Part shown: positions 34,571 through 45,685 of the stretch, piece after piece | Position numbering within the stretch: the stretch's first letter is position 1 | How the letters are laid out: every line of letters starts with the position of its first letter | Assembly (NCBI GenBank): GCA_030734395.1 | Contig: JAUZTG010000023.1 | Span: 248,001-312,000, forward strand | Length of the DNA stretch: 64,000 bases | Reading direction: 5' to 3' | Source: Sarocladium kiliense | Taxonomy: Eukaryota; Ascomycota; Sordariomycetes; Hypocreales; Sarocladiaceae | The notes under the pieces: generated by a model | The model's database searches: none | Told to the model about the DNA's origin: nothing | What the model saw: the letters and a program-made list of their open reading frames with translations, nothing else | Made by a program: the position numbers and the translations under genes

Positions 34571-36448
34571 GATTTCGAGCTGTGGGTTTGAAGATGCGAC
34601 GGAAGAAGTCAGTCTCGTCCAAACAGCAACGGCAGCAGTCTGATCTCAAAAGCGAGCAGCAAAGTACACAGCTTGTTACAGATTCAAATTTTGTCAAGGA
34701 AGGCTTTCCTATGAGTAGCGATGTGGACGCAACAGGAGAAAGAGAAATTGTGCGGAGATTGAAGCTTTGCGATGACGTTCGAAGTCGCAAGTCGTGGACG
34801 CTGGGCGTGGGAGGGGGGAGGCTAACCAAGCGAAAGGATTGCCTAGTGTTTGGGGAGCTGTGCCCCGCGATCGAGTCTTACTCGGCAACGAGCGGGGCAA
34901 AGCTGACAACCCAAGCGGCTGGGGTGGCGCGTGGAGGGTTGAAGTCTTTACTATTGGGTGAAGAATGTATAGCGGCTAATTGTCCTGCTGAATGAGGATT
35001 TTCATGCTTGCCTCGAGTTCGCGTACTAGGTAAAGGGTTGTGCTTTGGGATGGAAGAACATCGTGGAATGACGATGTTGGAATTCAGAAGGGGTGTGAAC
35101 CCCAGATTTCATGGGGTAGACATGCATCTCAGGTAGCCAAACCTAATTACAGATAGATCATGAAGCGCGCAATACGATAGGAAACCCACATATTGCTCCT
35201 CGATATCTCGGGGGTTTCTTCCTTACTTCTCGGGGGTTGGCCGCTTGTCATAACCTCTGAACAAAAGTCACGTGGATCGCTGCCGCAAAACTGCGCGATC
35301 AGTCACGTGACATGGGACAATGCTCCCTAGAGTTGCTAATCAAACGTAACGTCATTCTTTAGGGCTTCACTACCATTTCCATTTCTTGTGCCAATGGTTT
35401 ATTTGTAGTGGCAAGTATTTGCAATTCCATTGGTTGGTTGCATCGATGCTCGTCTCCCGATACACTTTGGGCACCAACTCAACGAAGCTTTCACAATTAG
35501 TTTCGACCTCATGCACGGGACATCTAACAAAGCATATCACGTCTTCGATAAAACTGCATAGATGGCAGCAAAGAAATTGTCATGGTTTCTGTTTAAAATT
35601 CAGCGATAAACCTTACGGTGGCGGTCGTTCACTTTGGTTTGACAATGGAGTGGTCTGAACATCGGACCTCTAGGGTTGCTGAAATGGCCCAAGCAATGGC
35701 AGCGGTGTGATTGTTCAGAAGTGTTCAGAACAGGTGCAACAAGCAGGGCGGATGTTGGTGCCATCTATGACAAGATCGAGAAACACAACCCAACGCATGT
35801 GGGCTATTTCTCAAGTCGAATGACGGGCTCTTCCTGGCTGTCATTGGCCGCATAAAGCTTACAGACTTGAGAGGCCTACAGACTGAGGTGGGGTCTGAGT
35901 CACCCAGACAGGCGACGCCTCGCCACCAGGTCACAACGCGTGCAGGTGTGATCAGGTTCAGGACGACTCGACTCTCAGCCCCGTCACTTAATACGATAGC
36001 CGTCAGCAGTCGCTCACCTACACACGACCGATCTCCCTTTCTCAATAAATTCAACAACAGAAGAACCCCTAGTCCCTACTTCCAAGGCACTCAACCACTC
36101 AACCAGTCCTCTCTTCCTCCCTCCCCCAGGTGCTGCCTGACAATCCGAAGCCCCACTCATCGCCTCCCATCCACCAACTCTCGCTTTTCGCATCCTCAAA
36201 GCCAACCCGCCACCAAACGCTACTCGCTCTCGCACTCTCTCCTCGTCACAACACTTTCAGCACAGCGTCTACGCGTTCTCAACCTCGAAGTCTCTTACAG
36301 GCTTCTCAAAAATACATCTAAATCATCGCGCCCGTCACTCGCTTCGTAGCTCAACCAGCGCAACCTCGATTTCTCGTTCGTAGCGGTCGACTTCGACACG
36401 ATTCCATACGCGCCCACCGACACCCTCACCAAACACACAATAGCCACA
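34571..36448. other. Divergent intergenic region with CACGTG pair
   Basis: 1.9 kb between the ESS1-type and RPB9 genes. The last 400 bp are pyrimidine-rich, as in fungal 5' leaders. Near 35205-35240 the string CTCGGGGGTT occurs twice. A palindromically arranged GTCACGTG pair lies at 35267-35311. No gene is supported. Confidence 0.5.
35267..35311. promoter_or_regulatory. Inverted GTCACGTG element pair
   Basis: GTCACGTG occurs at 35267-35274 and 35302-35309 (the second inside a perfect GTCACGTGAC). Between them GGATCGC and GCGATC form an inverted pair, so the whole block is nearly palindromic. GTCACGTG is the core bound by bHLH factors such as Cbf1. Function here is inferred. Confidence 0.4.
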
Positions 36449-37437
36449 ATGGCGACTCCCCAGTCAACCACCTCAGCGGACGGCGACTCGAAGAAGCAGG
36501 AACAGATCACATTCCGCTTCTGCTCTGAATGCTCGAATATGTTGTACCCTAAGGAGGATCCCGACGCTCGCAAGCTTCAGTTTACCTGCAGAACCTGCCA
36601 ATACACCGAGGAGGCACAGTCGACCTGTGTCTTCCGCAACTTCCTCAACACCTCCGCCGGCGAGACTGCTGGTGTCACTCAGGACGTCGGTTCTGACCCT
36701 ACGGTTAGTGATTGCCATCTCTCCCCTGTCATGTGCCTCGGCTGCGGTGTCACCATCGCTTGCGACACTTGTGGAGATCCTTCGGGGGATATGGTTGTCA
36801 GTATGAAGGCGCGTTCAGAGGAGAACCTGGGCATGTGCCAGTTCAAGCTGCCTTGGGGTAATGAGGACCCCTTTGATGAGTATGATGAAGAGCGGCTCGA
36901 GGAAGACGACAACGATCACCAAACTTCACAATCGACGATGCGGAATCGATCAGACTCAGATTCAACGAGCGATGCCTTCTCGGACAACTCGATGACCGTC
37001 GACCTTTGAGGACCGAATCGATGATAGCCACGACATTTACCTACAACCATATGACGCGACACGAGGACCTCTGGAAGATGCCTGTGGTGGAGGAGGATGA
37101 GATTTTGCATATCTTGCTCCCTTGCTCCCTTCACTGCACTACACTACATGCCACACTTTCATCCCTACATGAACAGCTGTGACTGACAGAGTATTCTTCT
37201 TCCGGTTATAGCTCCCGCGGTCGAACAAGACTTGCCCAGCATGCAAGCACGAGGAGGCCGTCTTCTTCCAGTCCCAGCAGCGTAGCGCTGAGACCGGCAT
37301 GGTGAGCTTTCCCCTCTTCCTCCCACATCTGGCCTCCCCGAAGGCTCTTGTGGATGATGAGGATGACTGGGCTAACGTGAAGTGCTTGATAGAAACTTTT
37401 CTATGTCTGCTGCGAATGCGGTCACATCTTTGACTAG
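36449..37437 (+). CDS. RPB9: RNA polymerase II subunit Rpb9
   Basis: Three exons: 36449-36703, 37212-37301, 37393-37437; 390 bases, 129 residues. The N-terminal zinc ribbon is FRFCSECSNMLYPKEDP with CRTCQYTEE; the C-terminal TFIIS-like ribbon is KTCPACKHEEAVFFQSQQR joined across the last intron to FYVCCECGHIFD. This is full length for Rpb9, a core subunit acting in start-site choice, elongation and proofreading. The first intron is 508 nt, about ten times the usual size here, and its first 102 codons stay open in frame with exon 1, giving a potential 186-residue retained-intron form ending at 37009. The final residues end right at the zinc ribbon. Confidence 0.93.
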
Positions 37438-37916
37438 ACGAGGTTTCTTCACGCATTTACGATACCCCCACTATCGAGTCGGCGAAATTGCTGTTCTGCA
37501 TCGATCTGGACATTGGCGCAAAGGAGTTTCAAATCATAGATGGAGCTTCAAGGAGAAGCGCTGATAATGTTTTCATTAATCATGCACAGATGATCCAGGT
37601 CTCCTGTTGAGATGGATCATCCTGATTTTGTTCTTATGGAGTTTATGGGAGACATTGCATGTCTCATGGAAACAAAGGAAAAATGGAATAATTACACCAA
37701 TAACGCTCGACCCTTGCAATAGTAATGTGAGATAACTCATGAAAAGTGAAGTAGAAGTCAATGTTTGCTGTAGATATATGTCCCCTTGTAGATGGAACCT
37801 GTGCCGTCTACTCAACGCCGCGAAAATGCTCGTACAGTCCGTAGTGATACAGTCCTCCCCCACCCGCCCTCTGCTTATCAACACATGCTTCCCTTCCCTT
37901 CTTTCTAGCCGATCAT
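37438..37916. other. Convergent intergenic region
   Basis: 479 bp between the ends of RPB9 and the uL14m gene. It is AT-richer than its surroundings, as expected for 3' ends. Nothing else is seen. Confidence 0.4.
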
Positions 37917-38424
37917 CTACGCCTGCATCGGCGCCATCGACAAGATCTTGCTCCACTTCTTCCTCTTCAACTCGGCGCCCACGACACCGTTGATTCGCGT
38001 CCCGACCGGGTCTCCAGCCTTGTTCAGGAGCACACACGCGTTGTCGTCGAACTTGACGACCGAGCCATCAGCGCGCTGGGTTGGGTATTTGGTGCGGACG
38101 ACGACGGCGTGGCGGATGTCGCCGCGCTTGACCTTGTTGGCGGCAGAGATACCGGCCATGCCGGAGGCGGAGGCGCCACGATGTTCTTGGACGACGACGA
38201 CGATTCTGTCACCTGTGAATAAGAGAGTTAGTACGTGGAGGCTCGCAAGGAGATGCTGGGGGGCTTAGCGAACCTATTCTTGCGTGACGCTTCTGGCCGA
38301 CGACGAGAACACACTCGGCGAGGGCAGCGCCCGAATTGTCGATGCAGTTCAATATTGTCTGTACCCAGAGTCAGAAGGGACATGAACTGGAAAGACATGC
38401 GTGTATTACCTTTAATTGAATCAT
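37917..38424 (-). CDS. MRPL38: Mitochondrial large-subunit ribosomal protein uL14m
   Basis: Three exons: 38424-38410 (five codons, MIQLK), 38358-38274, 38212-37917; 396 bases, 131 residues. The text reads [71 protein letters not shown], the classical L14 fold pattern. It resembles yeast Mrpl38 (starting with the same MI-x-LK-x-h-h-x-h-IDNSGA type start) far more than the cytosolic L23. It binds 23S-type rRNA at the subunit interface of the mitochondrial ribosome. The short first exon is strongly supported by the protein start. Confidence 0.9.
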
Positions 38425-39580
38425 GGTGACTGTGCGGCGTCGGCCCTTCGAAGCTCAAGACATCGTTCGGGGGTATCACCACCTCAGCGCATCTGGCGTT
38501 GAGACTTTTCGAGGTACATGGTCACGTGGTCTGCTCCCATGCATATATTGCTGGGATGGGGCTAAGCCATTCTGGGTTGCGTTACTCGGCCTACGGCAGG
38601 GACCCGCTGCTGTTTGGTCGGCGGGGGTGGACAGAAGGTGACGATGATGCGATATGTGCTCTGTATGGAGCAGATTCGCATGCATCTCATAGGGGGCGCA
38701 AAGTCTATTCCAGGAAGTCCACACGTCAAGAGAGGCTGATTTGAGTATCGCGAGCTGCCTCTTACAGCCTGGCTGAGGTGAGCTGAACGAGAAGCAAGGT
38801 AAGTGGTTGCAGCCTCAGTGACGGCGGCGGGGCCAATCAGGCGTGCATCAGCCCTCCGTTGGTGTGGTTGCCGTGGGCTGCCAGCCACCCCCGTTTTCCG
38901 GGGGTACGGGATGCCCATGATGAGCGCTGAGGATACGGCTGTGCAGGACGAGTGAATGAGAATGAGCGCTACGACCGTAGAGTATTTTGAAGCAGGGCGA
39001 GTATTATGAGAAGAAAACTGAATGGTATCGAGTCTAATAAAGACATTTGACCGTGTTTCGAGAAAAACGTCAAAGGCGAGCGACTACAAGTGCTGGGTAG
39101 CGTAAAGCTGGTGCGATCGTGATGACCTCCTGGGCTGCTCTTCCTCCGTCCCTACTCTCTCCACGCATCCTTACTCCTTACACCTTTCTCACCTCGTCTC
39201 TCTTTCTTCAACTTCACTCGCCCACGACCGCCTACTTCAACCAGCGTTTCCTTTGTCGCTGCCCTGAATTCACTCATTTCTGGACCTCAGGCTGCTCTAT
39301 CCTCTCCTAGTATCGAAGTCGGCACCTCCCATTCAGCGCATTCCCCATACCACCAATCTTGCTTGCCGCATTCCAATGTCACAGCTGCTGTTCTGATTTG
39401 CGCCGCTGCCTGGATTGCAGCCCGTCGCATTGCTCTATCGAACTCTTTGGACCCCTCGACCCTCGAGAAGCCCGTCGACTTCCGTTCTTTGTCTCTAACC
39501 TTTGTCGCAACCTGTCCTGCTTGAGCACATCACAACCAATTGCTTCTCCGAGCCTTAGCCTCGGGCTTTGCCTTGCGACA
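38425..39580. other. Divergent intergenic region
   Basis: 1.2 kb between uL14m and SET9. The stretch 39120-39560 is pyrimidine-rich and probably the SET9 5' leader. A further GTCACGTGGTC lies near 38520. No gene is supported. Confidence 0.45.
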
Positions 39581-41661
39581 ATGCCTCCTGCGAAACCTCA
39601 GACCACGAAGAGGCAGCCTCTGACCCTTAATCAGCTGGCCTCTTATGATGACATCCTCACAGATGCATTGGTAGACCACGTAAGTAGCCGTTGGCTTGGT
39701 GGTTGGGGCGCAGTCAAGGACATGAGGACTGATCGCATTGCTTCTAGATGTATTACTGGACCTCCATTCCCAAGAACCGACCATCCTATCATCCGTCGCG
39801 GGGTGTCAGGGAAGAGGAGATTGCCAAGATCATCCAGGACGAGGTGGTGTTGAAGAAAGACCTTGACGCAGCCGAGAAGCGACTCGTAGCGACCGACGGC
39901 ATTCGGCGCTTCATGAATAGCCTTAAGACCGACAAGGAGAAGACCGATTTCAAGCGACACCTCCGTCGATATGTCCAGATCTACATGCCCGACTGTCCCT
40001 TTGAGGTCAACGCTACGAACCGTTATACCATTGTCACATTCGAAGCCGCGCTAACCGCGAGACGGCACATCCGGCGCAATGAAGCCATCAAGTACTTGTC
40101 GGGCATCCAGGTCAATATTACTCCCGAGGAGGAGAAGGAAATATCTGTTCGGAAGAAAGACTTCAGCATTGTTGTCAGTTCCAGAAGCAAGTGCACCAGC
40201 TTGTTCATGGGCCCTGCGCGATTTGCGAATCACGATTGCGGGGCCAATGCAAAGCTGATGACGACGAGCAACGCTGGCATCGAGATTATTGCCGTCCGTC
40301 CTATCGAGCCCGGAGAGGAGATTACTGTCACTTACGGTGAGAATTACTTTGGCGAGAACAACTGCGAGTGTCTGTGCAGGACATGCGAGAACGGCCTCGT
40401 CAATGGATGGGCGCCTGAGGATGGAGTGGCAGTGGTACGACCCAGCATTGAGCAGGACAAGAGCGAGACTTATTCCCTTCGTCGCCGAAGAAGAGATGAT
40501 AGCATCGCTGGATCATCGAGGACATCGTCCGTCAACCCTGACCTCCGCCCAAAGGTCCACCGAATTAGTCGCAGAAGCTCTCGCTTTGATCTCACTGCAG
40601 ATTCAGCCGCTGTGAGCTCACCTGCGCCGGAAGAGACCCCTCGGGGACGCAAGCGTCCCATCGATGTACTGGCTACACCCCCCTTTACACCTGCGAAGAA
40701 AGTTAAGCACCTTCTTGAACCACTTGCTCGTCCGGTCTCAAGAGGTAGCTCAGTGAGCGGAAGCGGTAGCTCGAGCAATGGGGACGCAGTCGAGACGGAT
40801 GTGACGTCTCCCGAGAAGGAGAGTCCAGAACGTGTTCTGGAGACACCCCAAAAGCAACCAACTGTCACCTTTCAGAGGGATGACAGCTTGCAGGGCCTCA
40901 TCGCGCCAGTCTCACCTCAGAGCAGTGTTGGAAAAGCAAGCCCAACCAAAGAGGCAAATAACCGGTCCCAAGAGATGGCTGATCTTTCCGGGGAATCGAT
41001 ACCAGCGATCATCAATGCGGCAACCAAAGAGGCCGAGCCAGTCGCGCCAATTGCAGTCAGCATCGAGACTGTGGAGGATGGCCAAGCTGCCGAAGAAGAC
41101 GATGGAGAGCCGAAGCGCCGAAAGTATCAACGACGGATATTCATTAAGCAATCAACACCACCAGCTCGAGCACGTCAGCCTGGCGACTACGTCCTTACAC
41201 CACTGCTACTTTCGGAACCAGAAAGCGCGTGGATTCAATGCACGATCTGCGACACATATTTCATTCAGAAGGATGCCTATTTCACACGATCTTCCTGCCC
41301 GCGCTGTGAACGACATTCTAAGATCTATGGATATGTGTGGCCGAAGACGGACAAGGCAGGATACGGCGACAAGGAGGAGCGCATCCTGGACCACCGGACG
41401 ATTCACCGCTTTCTGGATGCTGAAGGGGAGCGGAGAGCCCGAGGTCGCAAGAGTCTCACGGACACGAAGACGCAATCGGTGGAAATGGAGGAGGAAAGCA
41501 CGCCACAGCGAGGCCGTCCCGTGAAGAGGGTCTCGTTGCAAGCTCGCAAACATGCGCACGATTCGGCGACGAGGAGGGAATCCGAGGAGGATACGAGTGG
41601 GCTTCGGAGGAGTGGCAGGGCGCGGCAGAGTAGCAGCAGGGTCGCTGCTGCATCTTATTAG
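39581..41661 (+). CDS. SET9: Histone H4-K20 methyltransferase Set9 (Suv4-20 family)
   Basis: Two exons, 39581-39679 and 39748-41661; 2013 bases, 670 residues. The N-terminal helical region (LNQLASYDDILTDALVDH, MYYWTSIPKNRP) is that of KMT5/Suv4-20 proteins. The SET core is at about residues 140-240: SIVVSSRSKCTSLFMGPARF, NHDCGANAKL and the GEEITVTYGENYFG pattern, followed by the post-SET cysteines CECLCRTCENG. The rest is Ser/Pro-rich and probably disordered, with a late zinc-finger-like segment (CTICDTYF and CPRCERH). It methylates lysine 20 of histone H4. The length matches fungal Set9. Confidence 0.93.
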
Positions 41662-41835
41662 TTGAACGAAGCGGCTATCTTTATTTCCGGACTTTGGAAG
41701 CGATGGAAGCAGCAGTAGTAGTATAGGGCATAATTCAGCCATGTAGGATAGAGCCTGAAGGCACAAGAGAAATATATTATCAGCACATAGTCGGATTGTG
41801 TGCTCAACATTGCCAACAAAGGTCTCCAACACATC

Positions 41836-43569
41836 TTATCTCTTTGGGTGCTCATCAGCAGGAAAAGACTCATCTGCCGAGATGAACTGCGCAACGGGAG
41901 TGTACCGCCAGTTGGTGAAGTACGCCTCGCCACCCTCAGGACACTCCTCGCCATCACCATTACCATGACAAGTCACATATACACCGACCAAACTGCCCAC
42001 AAACGATCCAGAACCACCACTCAACAGCTTCGCCGCCCCGGACCCAATCACCACTCCCTCATCATCATCCTCTGTCCCACCAATAGCAACTTCAAAAGTA
42101 CTCTCGTCAACAGCCCGAACCCAAAGCCTCACCGTCTCGGCATCAGCAAGATCCTCAGGCAAGTCTGAAAACTCAGTCACTTCGGAGGCACCGTTACCCT
42201 CGGCGTGGAAACGGAGCTGCTTAGCGCCAGAGTCAGACAGCTGCACACCGAGATCGATGTGGGCGTATTGCGTGAGGAACATGGTCACGCCGGCTTCTTG
42301 TTTTGCTTCGGTGGGAGAGAAGGTCAGGTCAACGCTGAAGTCGAAGATGGTGTGGGTTTGACGGCGGGCGATGAAGGAGAGGCCTCGGCGGCCGCTGAGG
42401 TTATCGTGTTCGATCTGGCCTGTGAGGTTTGCGCGGGACGGGTCGATTCGAAGGCCTTCTGATGTGGTTGTGAAGGAGCCTTCACGGGGGACACGCCAGT
42501 ACATGAAGTTCGCTGGGATGCTTGCCCCCTCCTCGGTGAAGTCGTAAGAGTCTGGGTCGCCGTTGAAGGGCTTGTCACCGGGGACGTCACGCGATTCGGC
42601 AGGGAGTTTCCAGCCTGACATGCGGCCCCGGACAGGTTCCAAGACAGGCCATTCGCCCTCATTCCATGTTACTGGGAACATGACAGCCTCACGGCCCATG
42701 GGGTACACGTCCCATTCTGGGCCAGAGCGAGTTGCAAGGGCGAGACCCCACCAGTTGCCCTCTGTATCTGTGAAGAGATCCGCGTGGCCGACGGTCTGGA
42801 AGTACTCATTTGTACCCAAGTTGGTGAGAATAGGGTTGCCTTCGTATTGCTCGTAGGGACCATCAACAGCTGGTGCGCGAGCAATGGTAACCGCGTGGTT
42901 GGTAGCTGTGCCACCCTCTGCGATCAGGAGGTAGTACCACCCGTCTTTCTTGTAGATATGAGGACCTTCAGGCCACACGGTATCTTCGCCTTTGCTGCCA
43001 TTCCAGAGCTCAATCGGAGGCTGGCTCATCTCTCCAGTCTCGAGGTCAATCTCCTGAAGAATGATGCCCTGAGTAGCGACATAGACCTTGCCGTCGTCAT
43101 CCCAGAAGAGATCAGGGTCGATCTTCTCGGTCGCAAATCGCACCGGGTCACTCCAGGCATCATCATCAAACGGATCAGTAGTCCTGAAGACTACACCAAT
43201 GATACCCTCGTTCTGTCCCAGATACTCGCAGATCAGGAAAAACTCTCCGTCACGGTACCTCAGCGTCGGGGCAAACATGCCATCCTGCTGGCCCCAGGTA
43301 TTCCAGGAGATACCCGGAAGTTGAGACTCGCGAGACCAGGCGTGGCTAGCGAGACGCCAGTTGATGAGATCCTTGGAGGCGTAGACTGGGAGACCGGGGA
43401 AAGCGATGAAGGTGGACGTTGCGCAGTAGTAGGTGTCGTCGACGCGGGTACATGATGGGTCAGAGTGCCAGCCTGGGAGGACTGGGTTAAGAAAGGTTGA
43501 GTTTGTTGAGTTCTGGGCTGCTGAGAGAGCTGTGATGCCCAGGAGGGAGAGAACAGTGGTGAACCTCAT
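41836..43569 (-). CDS. Secreted glycoside hydrolase family 43 enzyme
   Basis: Single exon, 577 residues, with a signal peptide (MRFTTVLSLLGITALSAAQ). The GH43 fold starts with NPVLPGWHSDPSC (first catalytic Asp in HSDPS), then SRESQLPGISWNTWGQQDGM, FAPTLRYRDGEFFLICEYLG, DPDLFWDDDGKVY and VWPEGPHIYKKDGWYYLL (general acid Glu). The C-terminal half is a beta-sandwich of the concanavalin type (FIARRQTHTIFDFSVDLTF). The layout fits fungal beta-xylosidases or alpha-L-arabinofuranosidases that trim hemicellulose. Which activity dominates cannot be told from sequence alone. Confidence 0.93.
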   Translation of the reverse strand: MRFTTVLSLLGITALSAAQNSTNSTFLNPVLPGWHSDPSCTRVDDTYYCATSTFIAFPGLPVYASKDLINWRLASHAWSRESQLPGISWNTWGQQDGMFAPTLRYRDGEFFLICEYLGQNEGIIGVVFRTTDPFDDDAWSDPVRFATEKIDPDLFWDDDGKVYVATQGIILQEIDLETGEMSQPPIELWNGSKGEDTVWPEGPHIYKKDGWYYLLIAEGGTATNHAVTIARAPAVDGPYEQYEGNPILTNLGTNEYFQTVGHADLFTDTEGNWWGLALATRSGPEWDVYPMGREAVMFPVTWNEGEWPVLEPVRGRMSGWKLPAESRDVPGDKPFNGDPDSYDFTEEGASIPANFMYWRVPREGSFTTTSEGLRIDPSRANLTGQIEHDNLSGRRGLSFIARRQTHTIFDFSVDLTFSPTEAKQEAGVTMFLTQYAHIDLGVQLSDSGAKQLRFHAEGNGASEVTEFSDLPEDLADAETVRLWVRAVDESTFEVAIGGTEDDDEGVVIGSGAAKLLSGGSGSFVGSLVGVYVTCHGNGDGEECPEGGEAYFTNWRYTPVAQFISADESFPADEHPKR

Positions 43570-44969
43570 CTTGAGAGCACTGTTGGCGCCAATTGTGTCA
43601 GAGTGGTCGTGGTGATAGCTTCACTGTGGCTAGGTCCATCGCAGAAGCAGGACCAGTGCTCTTACAGCGACGCGATGATCAAGATATATGGATTGGCCTT
43701 GAACCAGAGTAGGATTGAACCCCATGGCCGCTCAATATCCCTTCATTAATTGGCTATTCGACTGTCCGGATAAAGTTGCTAACGCATCGTTTTCCCACGA
43801 AACATCACCAAGCATTAGCAGACATTTCTCCATATTACAGCTCTCCCCCGCTGTCGATCAACTGAGCAAGTATACGCAAGATCAATTGGGGTATACGCAC
43901 ACCCTCTATATATCTCCAACTTCTTGCATCTTGGGCCAAGGGATTACCTTGCATAGGCGACTTTCTCCACTAGGGTAGGGTCAGTGCCGTTGGTGCGCTT
44001 GACGTTTGTCTGCCGTCCGGTACTTCGAATCTTGGATGGGCAGGATTCCCGATGGGAGTAAACAGCCGAACTGGGGTAGAGCGGAGGATGGGGTTGCGGG
44101 AGTTACGTTTCTGGTGGTTTAGGAGCAACGATGCTGACGGGAGGGGGCAATTACATGATGTGAGTTCCATTTAGCCGGGAGAGCGATGATCTTTTCCCAA
44201 GGTGACATTGAGAGAGGGTCAATCGTATCGGACAGTTTCTACAATGTTGACTCCCGTGACCAAGACCGGTGAAAGTCCGAGACGTAGAGTTCTGAAATTG
44301 ACAAAGAGTCTTGGGAGGAGGCAGAACTGCCGCCTTGGCTTCATCGTGAGAGACCTGTCGGTTGCGCAGCACTCCCACGAAGACCCAATATGACGACGAA
44401 GGGTGTTGGGTTGCGCATGGAGACTGCCGTAATATCGACACAAAATGACGAACTGAGTCAATCCCATGCGAGAAAGTTCTCGACTTCGTACGAATGCTCA
44501 GTCCAGATCTGCGCGCCCGTTCGCCTCTTCTCAGGAACGCTCCACGGGTAATTGGAATGTAATTTGCTCACGAATTCGACCATATCGATCGATCTATGGA
44601 AGTCCCTGGATTCGGGAACAGCGAGACCTGGGGAAAAGAGGGCTGGCGGGTGATCGATCGTGGCGCATCTGAAGGGAGCAAGGGAATGCGCCTGCGTGCC
44701 ATGTTGAAGGATGACATCTGCCATGAAACGGGATCTGCGTCAATCGTGGCTTCGTAAGCTCTAGACATGATTAGGATTCATCTGAGAGAGCTTCATGTTC
44801 ATGAGGAGCAGAAGCTTCGATTATCACACCATAGGGAAATGTATAAATAGTCCCTCACAGTGCGCTCCAGGAGGACGAAGTCCCTTATCATCTCAAGCAT
44901 CCATTGCAAGAACGTCTTGAGAAAAGAAAAACGACCTAGAACACTCCGCCTTCTATCATCACCATCATC
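43570..44969. other. Divergent intergenic region
   Basis: 1.4 kb between the GH43 gene and the small secreted protein gene. Short ORFs on both strands lack recognisable domains. A TATATCTT-like element on the minus strand near 43681-43690 may serve GH43. Confidence 0.4.
44842..44849 (+). promoter_or_regulatory. TATA box of secreted surface protein gene
   Basis: TATAAATA lies 121 bp upstream of the ATG at 44970, a standard fungal core-promoter spacing for a strongly expressed gene. Confidence 0.55.
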
Positions 44970-45685
44970 ATGAAGTTCCTCCACCTCATCGCCCTTGCCT
45001 CTGTGGCCCTCGCCGCGCCGAACCCTATCGCGGCGCGCCAGGACTCCGTGGTTGGCACCGTCAACTCTGCCGTCAAGACCCTCGAGGGTAGCGCTCAGTC
45101 AAACATCAACTCTATCAGTAAGTGCTCGAGGCTATGCCTCTCCACCGTTTCTAGCACATTACTAATTTCTCATTAGACTCTGGTATTGACCAGCTGAAGG
45201 GCAGCGTCGACCCCAGCGCTGCCAGCAAGCTCCAGGACAGCGTCAAGTCCGCCTTCCAGGGCATCGCCTCCGAGCTCAAGAAAGCCACCGACTCCATCAC
45301 TGGAATCACCACTGGAGTCGCAGGCGGCGTCGCTTCTGCTGCTAAAAGCTTTGGGCAGGGCGAGATCAACCAGCTCGGCGACACCATCACGTCTGCCAAC
45401 AAGGTCATTGCAGACATCAAGCAGGTCTTGGACAAGGCCTCTAAGGAGCTTACCCCTGAGGCTAAGAAAGCCGTCCAGGGGGAGATCAGCGCTGCGAAGA
45501 AGGCTATTGGTCCTTTTGTCACGCCGTTGACGGGACTGGCTGATGCTGCGAAGAAGGTGGTTGGAGTGAATGAATTGGATACTTCTGTATTGGACAAGGC
45601 TCTTGGGCAGATCACCAAGAACCTGCAGGCTATTGCAGACACTGTTGGTGGCTTGAACATTCCTGGAATCAACCTTGGTATGTGA
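44970..45685 (+). CDS. Small secreted HsbA-like surface protein
   Basis: Two exons, 44970-45117 and 45177-45685; 657 bases, 218 residues. A signal peptide MKFLHLIALASVALA is followed by a short propeptide-like AAPNPIAARQ. The mature protein is entirely helical in appearance, with repeated hydrophobic heptads, rich in Ala, Ser, Lys and Gly, and lacks cysteine. It resembles HsbA (hydrophobic surface binding protein A) and cell-wall galactomannoprotein-type proteins in size and composition; I see no unique motif. Such proteins coat hyphae or aid adhesion to waxy surfaces. A good TATA box precedes it. Confidence 0.65.
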
